Source: Lachnospiraceae bacterium C6A11
Lineage (GTDB): Bacteria; Bacillota; Clostridia; Lachnospirales; Lachnospiraceae
Direction: 5' to 3'
DNA length: 64,000 nt
NCBI GenBank assembly: GCA_000702245.1
Contig: JNKY01000001.1
Coordinates: 80,850 to 144,849 of the forward strand
In this document: positions 35,741 to 43,956 of the stretch, piece by piece
Numbering within the stretch: position 1 is the first letter of the stretch
How the letters are laid out: each line of letters opens with the position of its first letter
Program-made: the position numbers and the translations under genes
The notes under the pieces: generated by a model
Database searches by the model: none
Told to the model about the DNA's origin: nothing
Seen by the model: only the letters and a program-made list of their open reading frames with translations

Positions 35741-36190
35741 ATGGTAAACAGTGCATTAGTTAATATAAAGAAAGTCAAACCTAACGCCGCCATCCCGACT
35801 TATGGGTCGGAGAATGCTGCCGGTGCTGATCTTTATGCGTGTATCGACAGCAATCTTACTATAGAGAGCGGAGAAACTATCCTTGTGCCGACAGGTCTTG
35901 CCATGGAGCTTCCTACAGGTTATGCAGGTCTTATATATGCAAGGAGTGGGCTTGCCAGTAAGAAGGGGCTTGCCCCCGCAAATAAAGTTGGTGTTATAGA
36001 TTCGGATTATCGCGGCGAGGTTATGGTTGCACTCCATAACCATTCCAATCAGGCTGCTTCCATAGAACCGGGCGAGAGGATTGCCCAGCTGGTCATCACG
36101 CCTTATATCGTGGGCGTATTTAACGAGGTCTCTGAGCTTGATGAGACTGAAAGAGGTGCCGGCGGCTTCGGTTCCACAGGAACGCACTAA
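35741..36190 (+). CDS. dut: dUTP diphosphatase (deoxyuridine triphosphatase)
   Basis: 149 residues from ATG 35741, with GTGAGG 9 bases upstream. The five trimeric dUTPase motifs are visible: AAGADLYACID, YAGLIYARSGLASKKGL, NKVGVIDSDYRGEVMVAL, GERIAQLVI and the P-loop-like RGAGGFGSTG. It hydrolyses dUTP to dUMP, guarding DNA from uracil and supplying dTMP synthesis. A -10-like TATACT lies at about 35702. Single gene followed by a terminator. Confidence 0.95.
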   Translation: MVNSALVNIKKVKPNAAIPTYGSENAAGADLYACIDSNLTIESGETILVPTGLAMELPTGYAGLIYARSGLASKKGLAPANKVGVIDSDYRGEVMVALHNHSNQAASIEPGERIAQLVITPYIVGVFNEVSELDETERGAGGFGSTGTH

Positions 36191-36210
36191 TCAATTACTA
36201 TGGCCTTATG

Positions 36211-36249
36211 ACTCCGTATCTATTCACGTAGATACGGAGTTTTCTTTTG
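36211..36249 (+). terminator. Terminator of dut
   Basis: ACTCCGTATCTA / TAGATACGGAGT stem (36211-36240) with a 6-nt loop, then TTTTCTTTT. Confidence 0.85.
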
Positions 36250-36297
36250 CGCGATGGTGCTGCTTGCCTGTGTTGCTGCGTGCCGGTGGCACGCGGT

Positions 36298-36427
36298 CAG
36301 CAACGACCGAGTCGGGAGACGAGAACAAGCGTTAAGCACGGACCGAGCCGGGAGGCGAGAAAAATGACTCCGCAGGAGTCATGAATGCACGATTCCCTGA
36401 GTCATAATTATGTGACTCGAAGAGTCA
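36298..36427. repeat. Palindromic intergenic repeats upstream of mgtE
   Basis: An imperfect direct repeat cgaccgagtcgggagacgagaa / cggaccgagccgggaggcgaga is followed by two palindromes, TGACTCCGCAGGAGTCA (36365-36381) and TGACTCGAAGAGTCA (36413-36427), each followed by tgaat. They fill the dut-mgtE gap. Confidence 0.7.
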
Positions 36428-36454
36428 TGAATACAGCGAAAGGCGGTGAGTGAG

Positions 36455-37804
36455 ATGAAGGAAGAACTCATCAAAGAGAAAATAGAAGAACTGATCGACG
36501 AGAAGAAGCTGCACGACCTTCGAACGATACTCAGCGAACAGAACGAAGCTGATATCGCCGCTGCACTCTCGGAACTTGAGATAGAGAAGCTTTCCATAGC
36601 CTTTAGGATCCTGCCGAAGGAGCTGGCTGCGGACGCATTCTCGTATTTTGACTCGGATATCCAGGAGGAGCTTATCAAGGCCTTCTCCGATAAGGAGCTT
36701 CAATACATCATCGACAACCTTTTCATGGACGATACTGTCGACATGATCGAGGAGATGCCGGCCAGCGTTGTTAAGAGAATCCTGAAAAATACGGACCCAG
36801 TAACTCGTAAGGAGATAAACGAGCTTCTGAAATACCCTGAGGACAGTGCCGGAAGCATCATGACCACCGAGTATGTCCGCCTCGAGGAGGATATGACGGT
36901 TCAGCAGGCATTTACACGTATCAGAAATGTCGGTGTCGACAAAGAGACCATCTACACCTGTTACGTTACGAACCCGAAGAAGGAGCTTCTCGGCATTGTG
37001 ACAGTTAAGGACCTCCTGCTTTCTAACTACGAAGACAAGATTAAGGACGTCATGATAACAAATATCATCTACGTTACGACCACAGAGGACCAGGAGTCGG
37101 TTGCAAAATCCTTCGACAAGTACAACTTCCTTGCCATTCCGGTTGTTGACAACGAGAAGCGGCTCGTCGGTATCATAACAATCGACGACGTAATCGATGT
37201 CATCCAGGAAGAGGCTACAGAGGATATCGAAATGATGGCCGCTATCACGCCTACCGACAAGCCTTACATCAAGACGACACCTTTTGAAACCTACAAAAAA
37301 AGGATACCATGGCTTCTTTTGCTCATGATATCCGCTACATTTACAGGTGCTATCATTGCGCGTTACGAGGCTGCCCTTGGCGCTTACGTTGTGCTTACGG
37401 CTTATATTCCTATGCTTATGGATACCGGCGGAAATGCAGGAAGCCAGGCTTCGGTTTCGATCATCCGTGGACTTTCTCTTGACGAGATAGAATTCAGTGA
37501 TATTTTCAGAATACAGGGCAAGGAGCTTCTGGTTGCTCTGATGTGCGGAGCCACTCTTGCTTCAGCTAACTTCGTAAAGCTTCTGGTATTTGATAAAATA
37601 TCGGTAACTATCGCACTTGTGGTTTGTCTGACGCTCCTTCTGACGGTTATCGTTGCAAAATTCGTAGGCTGCAGTCTCCCGATACTTGCAAAGCGTATCG
37701 GTTTCGACCCGGCCGTTATGGCGAGTCCTTTCATTACAACCATCGTCGATGCAATCTCACTTCTCATCTATTTCCAGATTGCCTCGCACGTACTGAGCAT
37801 CTGA
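36455..37804 (+). CDS. mgtE: Magnesium transporter MgtE
   Basis: 449 residues from ATG 36455 (AAAGGCGGTGAG upstream; GTG 36446 overlaps that site). The N-terminal MgtE superhelical domain (~1-125) is followed by two CBS domains (~130-255; IMTTEYVRLEEDMTVQQAF, DVMITNIIYVTTTEDQESVA, AIPVVDNEKRLVGIITIDDV), a plug helix, and five membrane helices with AYIPMLMDTGGNAGSQASVS, the pore signature. It imports Mg2+ and is gated by cytoplasmic Mg2+ through the CBS part. No M-box riboswitch is seen upstream. Confidence 0.95.
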   Translation: MKEELIKEKIEELIDEKKLHDLRTILSEQNEADIAAALSELEIEKLSIAFRILPKELAADAFSYFDSDIQEELIKAFSDKELQYIIDNLFMDDTVDMIEEMPASVVKRILKNTDPVTRKEINELLKYPEDSAGSIMTTEYVRLEEDMTVQQAFTRIRNVGVDKETIYTCYVTNPKKELLGIVTVKDLLLSNYEDKIKDVMITNIIYVTTTEDQESVAKSFDKYNFLAIPVVDNEKRLVGIITIDDVIDVIQEEATEDIEMMAAITPTDKPYIKTTPFETYKKRIPWLLLLMISATFTGAIIARYEAALGAYVVLTAYIPMLMDTGGNAGSQASVSIIRGLSLDEIEFSDIFRIQGKELLVALMCGATLASANFVKLLVFDKISVTIALVVCLTLLLTVIVAKFVGCSLPILAKRIGFDPAVMASPFITTIVDAISLLIYFQIASHVLSI

Positions 37805-37871
37805 CGTTCAACAAGCGGTGCAAAAAAAGCAGAATTTGACGTTCAACAAGCGGTGCAAAAAAAGCAGAATT
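37802..37871. repeat. Exact 35-bp tandem duplication at the mgtE stop codon
   Basis: The unit tgacgttcaacaagcggtgc...agcagaatt occurs at 37802-37836 and again, identical, at 37837-37871. The first copy starts with the TGA stop of mgtE. The second copy supplies the left arm of the terminator. Confidence 0.95.
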
Positions 37872-37915
37872 GACTGTATGAGCTTGCTCATATACAGGCA
37901 TATTCTGCTTTTTTT
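37857..37915 (+). terminator. Terminator of mgtE
   Basis: Outer stem AAAAAAAGCAGAAT / ATTCTGCTTTTTTT, inner stem CTGTATGAGC / GCTCATATACAG. Because the left arm is duplicated, two alternative outer pairings are possible. Confidence 0.85.
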
Positions 37916-38031
37916 ATAGCGCGACTGCGCGACATGAGTGCGGAGCGCAGCGGAGTGCGAATGGCACCGCGTGTTTATAGCGCGACAGCGCGACATGAGT
38001 GCGGAGCGTAGCGGAGTGCGAACGGCACCGC
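37915..38031. repeat. 61-bp tandem repeat, two copies
   Basis: Units tatagcgcgac...gcgacatgagtgcggagcg start at 37915 and 37976. Both contain gcgcgac-x-gcgcgac and cggagcg-x-agcggagtgcg with compensating differences. GC-rich, between mgtE and the following gene. Confidence 0.85.
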
Positions 38032-38118
38032 TGGGGTGGATTTTACTGATTATTTTGTTGCGCTTTTGTTATGCAGTGTCGTGTATAGTTACCTTAGTTA
38101 GAAGAAAGGAGGTTCGCT

Positions 38119-40191
38119 ATGTCTGAACTTTTATACAGAAAAGCACTGGCCGAGAAGCTGCTTGATATTTCCGGCGAATTAAAAACAGGACGCGACGAGT
38201 TCACATGGAATTCGGGTCTTTATAAGAAGCTTGATAAGTCGATCAAGGCTGTGCTTAAGGTTCTGGATGACCATTCAGGCGAGGAACAGCTTTCGGAAGA
38301 TGTTAGGCAGGATCTTGAGGAGAAGATCCGCAAGATGAAGGAAGCCGCGAGACCTTACAGGGAGGAGAAGCTTAAGCAGGGCGCGCTGGGTACCGGAAAT
38401 ATGGGTACCAGCAAGGCGAAGGAAGTCCAGCATGCGATGTATAAGCGTTTCTGCGCGGCTGACGACCTGATCAAGGTTGATAATGTGATCCCTAGGAATC
38501 CGGGTGTTGGAGATGGTATCATCGCTCCGGATATGCTTGAGCCGGGGGATGTGCGGCAGACTGACTGGCGTCTGAAATGGAAGCAGAATGTTAGATACAC
38601 TGCCAAAAAGCAGATAAATACATGTAATAAGAAACTAAGTGAGTACGACAGGTCGGGCGAGCTAAAGCAGGATGAGTTTGATGCGCTTATGAATCTTGTG
38701 GATTCGTCAAAGATACTGACGTATAAGAATGACGCAAAGCTCTGTCAGATGTATCCTGAGCTTCGTATAAACCTCGAGAAGGCGGTTGTTGCCTCTGAAA
38801 AGCTAAGGAATATGTCAGAGAACGAGATTGCTGAGTTTATGGGCAACTGGTCCATGGCCACGCTGGATAAATCGGTGGAGGCAGCAAAGAAGGCTAAGGA
38901 GAGACAGGGCAGGAAGTTCACTGATAAAGACCGAAAGAACATAGAAGAGAAGCAGGAAATCCTTATCCGGGACAAGATAAAGAAGTTTTCTGATAAGAAT
39001 AAGCTTATAAGCAAGGGTGACGTTCTTTACCAGGTTTCACGATTTGTGGACCTTAAGATGAAGGTCATTTCAGATAAGAATTACGTTAAGGTTGTTCATA
39101 CAAATACGCTTGGCAGGATCTGGAGTGTCTCAGATTATGATGATCTGGCGAAACATCAGACCGATGCAACGGCGAAGAAGTTCTACGAGAATCTCAGGGA
39201 TCTCAGGGAACTCGAGCGCGCCGGGATCAAGCATAATAAGCCGGTTTCCGGTATAGATAAGTCTTTTTATAAGAGGGTTAATGAAACGGTCAACACGACG
39301 ACCAAGAGAGAACTGTTCACCTTCAGAGTCGGAAGGCCGGGGTTCAAAGGCGTAGGTATGGCCAATGATAGCTACGGAGCGAAGGATAATACAACCGTAA
39401 CAGCCGGAATGAGTATAGGGCAGACCTCGAAGCTACGTGTAGGTAAAGTTGGTCTTAAGCTTCATTCAAAGCATAAGAGCCTTCAGCTGTCCGGCGGTCT
39501 TGCCTTTGGGCAGGTTAAGACAAGCACTGTGATCGGAGCGAATCTTGACTCATCCGGTTTAAATATGAACCTCTTGGGTGAAGCAAATGCCATCAGAGCC
39601 CGTATAAAGGCCAAGGCCGGTGGAAAATACGGCGGCATCTCCGCAGGCGGAAATATAAGCGTAGGCCACCTTGAAGGCAAGGCACAGGCAGCCTTCGGAA
39701 ATGTTACTGTCAAGGATGATGACGGAAAAGAACATAACGAGTTTGGATTTAAGGTGATGGCCGGTGCAGTTGCCACTGCATTTAAGGGCGGCGGCTCAGG
39801 TTCGATAAATATTCTCGGAATCAAGATTGGCGCCAGCATTACAGCATATGCTGCCGGTGTCGGCGCAAGTGCAGGTACCGAGGTTACAGTTGGCGGCGTT
39901 GGATTCTCGCTTTCGGGTGCTCTTGGACTTGGAGTAGGTCTCAGCATAAACATCAACTGGAGCGAGGCTGCTTCGAAGCTTAAGAGAAAATGGGAGAAGA
40001 GTAAGCTTAGAAAGCTGATAAATAAACATAGAGAGAAAAAGCAACAGAAAGCCAAGGAGCTTCCGAAGCTTGAAGAACTTAAGCCGGAAGAAAAACATAA
40101 TGATCTTGGCAGGAAAACGGTGGCAGAAGAACCTAAGAAGGACGAAAAGGTCAAAAAGGGTGTTACTGCCGGCAGACTCAGTCATAGATAA
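38119..40191 (+). CDS. 690-residue protein with helical N-terminus and glycine-rich beta domain; possible type VII-linked secreted protein
   Basis: AAAGGAGG lies 7 bases before the ATG. No signal peptide. Residues ~1-120 are helical and contain a block (LDKSIKAVLKVLDD, RPYREEKLKQG, GTSKAKE) resembling part of the 760-residue protein at 21002. Residues ~120-420 are helical and charged. Residues ~425-620 are Gly/Ala/Val/Ser-rich with alternating beta pattern (GGISAGGNISVGHLEGKAQA, GIKIGASITAYAAGVGASAG, LSGALGLGVGLSININW), like the repetitive beta domains in Firmicutes polymorphic toxins. A basic coiled tail follows (KLRKLINKHREKKQQK). The next gene encodes DUF4176, often found in type VII secretion loci. 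No enzymatic toxin domain is recognised. Confidence 0.72.
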   Translation: MSELLYRKALAEKLLDISGELKTGRDEFTWNSGLYKKLDKSIKAVLKVLDDHSGEEQLSEDVRQDLEEKIRKMKEAARPYREEKLKQGALGTGNMGTSKAKEVQHAMYKRFCAADDLIKVDNVIPRNPGVGDGIIAPDMLEPGDVRQTDWRLKWKQNVRYTAKKQINTCNKKLSEYDRSGELKQDEFDALMNLVDSSKILTYKNDAKLCQMYPELRINLEKAVVASEKLRNMSENEIAEFMGNWSMATLDKSVEAAKKAKERQGRKFTDKDRKNIEEKQEILIRDKIKKFSDKNKLISKGDVLYQVSRFVDLKMKVISDKNYVKVVHTNTLGRIWSVSDYDDLAKHQTDATAKKFYENLRDLRELERAGIKHNKPVSGIDKSFYKRVNETVNTTTKRELFTFRVGRPGFKGVGMANDSYGAKDNTTVTAGMSIGQTSKLRVGKVGLKLHSKHKSLQLSGGLAFGQVKTSTVIGANLDSSGLNMNLLGEANAIRARIKAKAGGKYGGISAGGNISVGHLEGKAQAAFGNVTVKDDDGKEHNEFGFKVMAGAVATAFKGGGSGSINILGIKIGASITAYAAGVGASAGTEVTVGGVGFSLSGALGLGVGLSININWSEAASKLKRKWEKSKLRKLINKHREKKQQKAKELPKLEELKPEEKHNDLGRKTVAEEPKKDEKVKKGVTAGRLSHR

Positions 40192-40211
40192 TGATTACAG
40201 GAGGACAGAAA

Positions 40212-40514
40212 ATGTATAAGAATATGCTTCCAATAGGATCGGTCGTCAGACCGGAAGGCGCAGAGCGTAAGCTTATGATTGTGGGAAGGATAATAACAAC
40301 CGAGGAGAAGGATATGATCTATGATTATGTCGGCGTTCCTTATCCGGAGGGTGTGGGCGCTTCAGATCAGATGTATTTCTTCAACAGAGATCAGATCGAG
40401 GAGCTTCTCTTCATAGGCTTCCAGGATTCTGAAGCTCTTGAATTCCAGCGCGAGGTTCTTGACAATTTATCGGAGCTCACGATTGAGAACGATGAGATAG
40501 TAGAGAAGGGTTAA
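40212..40514 (+). CDS. DUF4176 family protein
   Basis: 100 residues from ATG 40212 with AGGAGG 7 bases upstream; the ATG at 40191 overlaps the previous stop region and is less likely. MLPIGSVV, KLMIVGRI, YDYVGVPYPEGVG, MYFFNRDQIEELLFIGFQD match the DUF4176 pattern (IGSVVxLKG...KLMIxG...YPEG...FNxxxIxxVxFxGYxDE). These small proteins recur near WXG100/LXG genes of type VII secretion in Firmicutes. It sits 20 bp after the glycine-rich protein and is probably cotranscribed. Confidence 0.85.
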   Translation: MYKNMLPIGSVVRPEGAERKLMIVGRIITTEEKDMIYDYVGVPYPEGVGASDQMYFFNRDQIEELLFIGFQDSEALEFQREVLDNLSELTIENDEIVEKG

Positions 40515-40521
40515 TATAAAA

Positions 40522-40553
40522 AAGAGCCATGGGACATTCGTCTCATGGCTCTT
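40522..40553. terminator. Bidirectional terminator between the DUF4176 gene and nrdG
   Basis: AAGAGCCATGGGA / TCTCATGGCTCTT stem with a CATTCG loop region, A-run on the left and TTAAATATT on the right. Confidence 0.75.
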
Positions 40554-40604
40554 AAATATTTATTGAATTTGACTCAGTTTTGTATCAGATACGCTTCTGA
40601 GTTA

Positions 40605-41144
40605 TTAGATACGCCCCTGCATATACTCGGACAGAACAACTTCACCGGTTTCAAGGCTCTCCTTAACCTTGATGATACGCTGGTTATCACTGCCTCTGAA
40701 GCGGAGCTTGAGGTTCTTGCGGGCTTCGATGAACTCGCCGTCGACGAGGATATCGGTCATCTCAAGCATCGGAAGAGTGTCTTCAGAGTGGCATCTCTTA
40801 TTATCCGGATCGAGAAGCTCCTCGAAAAGATAGCCGGAATAGGTCCAGATAGTCTTGTCAGGATATTCTCTTCTGATCCTTTCGATGAAAGGACGGAGGA
40901 CCTTCTGGTTTACGATCTCCCAAGGCTCGCCACCGAGTATGGTTATGCCCTGAATGTATGGACGGGCAAGGGATTTGATGACCTCTTCAGCTATTTCCGG
41001 TGTGAAGAGCTTTCCGTAGTTGAAATCCCAGGTAGCTTCATTGAAGCAGCCTTTGCAGTGATGGGTACAGCCGGATACGTATAATGATGTTCTTATACCG
41101 ACACCGTTTGCGGTGTCGCAGTAGTATATTCCGCAGCAATTCAT
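40605..41144 (-). CDS. nrdG: Anaerobic ribonucleoside-triphosphate reductase activating protein
   Basis: 179 residues. Radical-SAM cluster motif CTHHCKGCFN (CxxxCxxC) after GVGIRTSLYVSG, then GITILGGEPW (GGEP motif), WTYSGYLFEEL and MTDILVDGEF. NrdG makes the glycyl radical on NrdD using S-adenosylmethionine. It lies ~200 bp downstream of nrdD on the same strand but separated by a hairpin, which may lower its expression relative to nrdD. Confidence 0.95.
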   Translation of the reverse strand: MNCCGIYYCDTANGVGIRTSLYVSGCTHHCKGCFNEATWDFNYGKLFTPEIAEEVIKSLARPYIQGITILGGEPWEIVNQKVLRPFIERIRREYPDKTIWTYSGYLFEELLDPDNKRCHSEDTLPMLEMTDILVDGEFIEARKNLKLRFRGSDNQRIIKVKESLETGEVVLSEYMQGRI

Positions 41145-41271
41145 GGCTGATCTCCTTTATATTTAACAATTACGAATCTGCGCGATAAGCGGCAGGAGTT
41201 ATATGACAATTACGATACAATACAGACCTGCACGAAACTCGTGATAGGTGCTCGTTATAGTATAATATATT

Positions 41272-41295
41272 AGGGGCCCGGGTAGTGGGCCCCTT
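41272..41295 (-). terminator. Hairpin between nrdD and nrdG
   Basis: GGGGCCC / GGGCCCC stem with a 7-nt loop; on the minus strand followed by TAATATATT, a weak U-tract, so termination may be partial. Confidence 0.65.
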
Positions 41296-41341
41296 AGGAT
41301 TTCTTAAATCTTAAATTTCTGGCGAATCAGCGATCGCTATA

Positions 41342-43528
41342 TTAGCTATCACATCCACATGAAGCAGAAGCTGTAACAGTTTCAGCGATGTAATCAGGTG
41401 TTCCTACATGGAGAACACGCGACTTGATCTCTTTGGTCTTACCTACATTCCAGAAGTTCTCACCAAGATATCCGCAGGTTCTTCTGGTAACATTCATCTT
41501 TGAATGATCCTTGTTATGGCATACAGGGCATTCCCATTCGTTATTTTCGTTAACCTTGATCTCGCCGTCGAATCCGCATACATGGCAGTAGTCAGACTTG
41601 GTATTGAACTCTGCGTACTGGATGTTGTCGTAGAGGAATTTAACGAGCTCTGTAAGAGCTTCAAGGTTATTTGCCATATTTGGAATCTCAACATAAGAGA
41701 TGGCTCCGCCTGAGGAAATACTCTGGAACTGGCTCTCAAATGTGAACTTCTCGAAGGCATCTATATCTTCACGTACATCTACGTGATATGAATTGGTATA
41801 ATAACCCTTATCGGTGATATCAGGAATTGTTCCGAAACGCTCTTTATCGATACGTGCAAATCTGTAGCAGAGTGACTCCGCAGGAGTTCCGTAAAGCGCG
41901 AATCCAAGACCTGTTTCCTTCTTCCATGTATCACAGGCATTTCTCAGCTTATGCATGATACGGAGAGCAAATTCCTGGCCTTCAGGAGTGGTGTGGCTCA
42001 CACCCTTCATAAGCTTTGTAACTTCATAAAGACCGATGTATCCAAGAGAAATAGATGAATAACCGTTGAGGAGATATTTATCTATCCTCTCGCCCTTGCC
42101 GAGACGTGCGATAGCGCCATACTGCCAGTGGATAGGGCTTACGTCGCTTGTAACACCCATAAGAGCATTATGTCTGCACATAAGAGCTTCGTAGCAAAGC
42201 TCAAGTCTCTCATCAAGTATCTTCCAGAAGAGTTCCTCATCGCCTCTTGCGATGATACCGATCTGTGGAAGGTTAAGGCTTACAACGCCCTGGTTGAAAC
42301 GTCCTTCAAATTTATACTGACCCTTTTCATCCTTCCAAGGAGCAAGGAATGAACGGCAGCCCATAGGTGAAAATACATTTCCTTCATAGTTCTCACGCAT
42401 CTTCTTGGCTGAGATATAATCAGGATACATTCTCTTTGCAGAGCACTTAACGGCCATCTCTGTGATGTAGTCGTATTTTCCGCCCTTCAGGCAGTTGAAC
42501 TCATCAAGTACATAGATGAGCTTAGGGAATGCAGGTGTTACATAAACACCGGCTTCGTTCTTGATACCTTCGTATCTCTGACGGAGAATCTCGATGATGA
42601 TACGTGCATTTTCTTCAACGTACTCATCTTCAGGATCAAGGTGCAGGAAGAGTGTTACGAAAGGAGACTGACCGTTTGTGGTCATCAGAGTATTTATCTG
42701 ATACTGAATAGTCTGAACACCACTGCGGAGCTCGTCATTCAGTCTCTCCTGGATCATAGCCTCAAGTGTATCTGCGTCTACCTTGTCACCGAAATCCTTG
42801 GTGAATCTTTCTTTATATTTCTCATAACTCTTTCTGAGATATTTTCCAAGATGGATAAGATCAACAGACTGTCCGCCGTACTGTGAAGATGCAACGGAAG
42901 CGATGATCTGTGTCATTACTGTACATGCTACCTGGAATGACTTTGGACTCTCGATAAGCTTGCCGTTCATAACGGTGCCGTTCTCGAGCATATCCTTGAT
43001 ATTGATAAGGCAGCAGTTAAATATTGGCTGGAGGAAGTAGTCAGCATCGTGGAAATGCAGAACACCTTCGTCATGAGCCTTGCTGATCTTCTCAGGGAGA
43101 AGGACTCTTCTTGTAAGGTCCTTACTAACCTCGCCTGCGATAAGGTCACGCTGTGTTGAAGCAACAGTTGCGTTCTTGTTGGAATTCTCCTCCATAACGT
43201 CCTTGTTGCGGTTCTTTATGAGACTGAGGATAGAGTCGTCAGTTGTATTTGCCTTACGAACAAGTTCTCTAGTGTAACGATAGATGATATAAGTTTTCGC
43301 AAGGACGTATTTTCCATCCTCCATAAGATCCTGCTCAATGATATCCTGGATATCCTCAACAAGGATTCTCTTGCGTTTCTTAGTTTCGATTCCATGTACA
43401 ATGGTTTCAATCTTATCATCCGAGATCTTCTCCTCGGGATCTACTTCTGCGTTTGCCTTTCTGATAGCAGTTACGATCTTGCTTCGGTCAAAATCAACGA
43501 TATGACCGTCCCTTTTTACAACCTTCAT
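41342..43528 (-). CDS. nrdD: Anaerobic ribonucleoside-triphosphate reductase (class III)
   Basis: 728 residues. An N-terminal ATP-cone (VVKRDGHIVDFDRSKIVTAI) handles allosteric control. The body contains LHFHDADYF, CCLINIKDML and GQSPFVT. Near the C-terminus are CHVCGFDG...CPVC (four-Cys zinc site) and RRTCGYLGENFWNVG with the radical glycine at about residue 689. It reduces NTPs to dNTPs under anoxia, as expected in an obligate anaerobe. Candidate NrdR boxes flank its promoter. Confidence 0.96.
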   Translation of the reverse strand: MKVVKRDGHIVDFDRSKIVTAIRKANAEVDPEEKISDDKIETIVHGIETKKRKRILVEDIQDIIEQDLMEDGKYVLAKTYIIYRYTRELVRKANTTDDSILSLIKNRNKDVMEENSNKNATVASTQRDLIAGEVSKDLTRRVLLPEKISKAHDEGVLHFHDADYFLQPIFNCCLINIKDMLENGTVMNGKLIESPKSFQVACTVMTQIIASVASSQYGGQSVDLIHLGKYLRKSYEKYKERFTKDFGDKVDADTLEAMIQERLNDELRSGVQTIQYQINTLMTTNGQSPFVTLFLHLDPEDEYVEENARIIIEILRQRYEGIKNEAGVYVTPAFPKLIYVLDEFNCLKGGKYDYITEMAVKCSAKRMYPDYISAKKMRENYEGNVFSPMGCRSFLAPWKDEKGQYKFEGRFNQGVVSLNLPQIGIIARGDEELFWKILDERLELCYEALMCRHNALMGVTSDVSPIHWQYGAIARLGKGERIDKYLLNGYSSISLGYIGLYEVTKLMKGVSHTTPEGQEFALRIMHKLRNACDTWKKETGLGFALYGTPAESLCYRFARIDKERFGTIPDITDKGYYTNSYHVDVREDIDAFEKFTFESQFQSISSGGAISYVEIPNMANNLEALTELVKFLYDNIQYAEFNTKSDYCHVCGFDGEIKVNENNEWECPVCHNKDHSKMNVTRRTCGYLGENFWNVGKTKEIKSRVLHVGTPDYIAETVTASASCGCDS

Positions 43529-43588
43529 TGATACCTCTCCTCACTTTTTTTTCTTTGAAATCTGTGTTTTTGCCTTCACTGGACCCAA

Positions 43589-43604
43589 TAAACAAATATA
43601 GTCG
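43589..43604. promoter_or_regulatory. Weak candidate NrdR box, distal
   Basis: Contains AAATATAGTC with the same core AAATATAGT as the better box 64 bp away. It lies near the predicted transcription start. Match to the NrdR consensus ACACTATATATAGTGT is only partial. Confidence 0.35.
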
Positions 43605-43616
43605 ATTCAAGTACAG

Positions 43617-43645
43617 ATTATAGCAAAGGGTGTCTGCTTTGTAAA
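43617..43645 (-). promoter_or_regulatory. Promoter of nrdD
   Basis: Minus strand TTTACA, 17-bp spacer, TATAAT, giving a start near 43610 and an ~80-nt leader. A second possible promoter (TTTACA, 18 bp, TATAAT) lies at 43751-43780. Confidence 0.65.
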
Positions 43646-43652
43646 TAGCAAA

Positions 43653-43668
43653 ATACTAAATATAGTGT
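43653..43668. promoter_or_regulatory. Candidate NrdR box upstream of nrdD
   Basis: ATACTAAATATAGTGT matches 14 of 16 positions of the NrdR box consensus ACACTATATATAGTGT. It sits 8 bp upstream of the -35 element. NrdR represses ribonucleotide reductase genes by reading ATP/dATP. Confidence 0.55.
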
Positions 43669-43956
43669 CTGACTATTTGACGTTTTACAACATTTAGTAC
43701 AAATGACGGTTTTACGTGGTTTCCCCAAAATCCGGCCGAACTTCTTCCTTATTATATATAAATGGTCTGAATTTTGTAAAGTTTGTGAAATATTATACTT
43801 AATCCTTTATTTTTCCCGGCGTTTGTGTTATATATTTTAATTGTCGTACTTCGGGACAGCGGACACCTATATATAGTGGTGGCAGGAGAGCCGGGAGATA
43901 CGGCTGTATTCACAAGGATAATAAAAAGGATAAATATAAAAAGGAAGGACAATAAC

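Noticed and set aside
36250..36454. M-box magnesium riboswitch upstream of mgtE
   Set aside because: The region contains only short palindromic repeats; the conserved M-box core was not found.
40545..41084. 179-codon plus-strand open frame opposite nrdG
   Set aside because: It is the exact antisense of a clear radical-SAM gene, has no ribosome site and no recognisable protein features.
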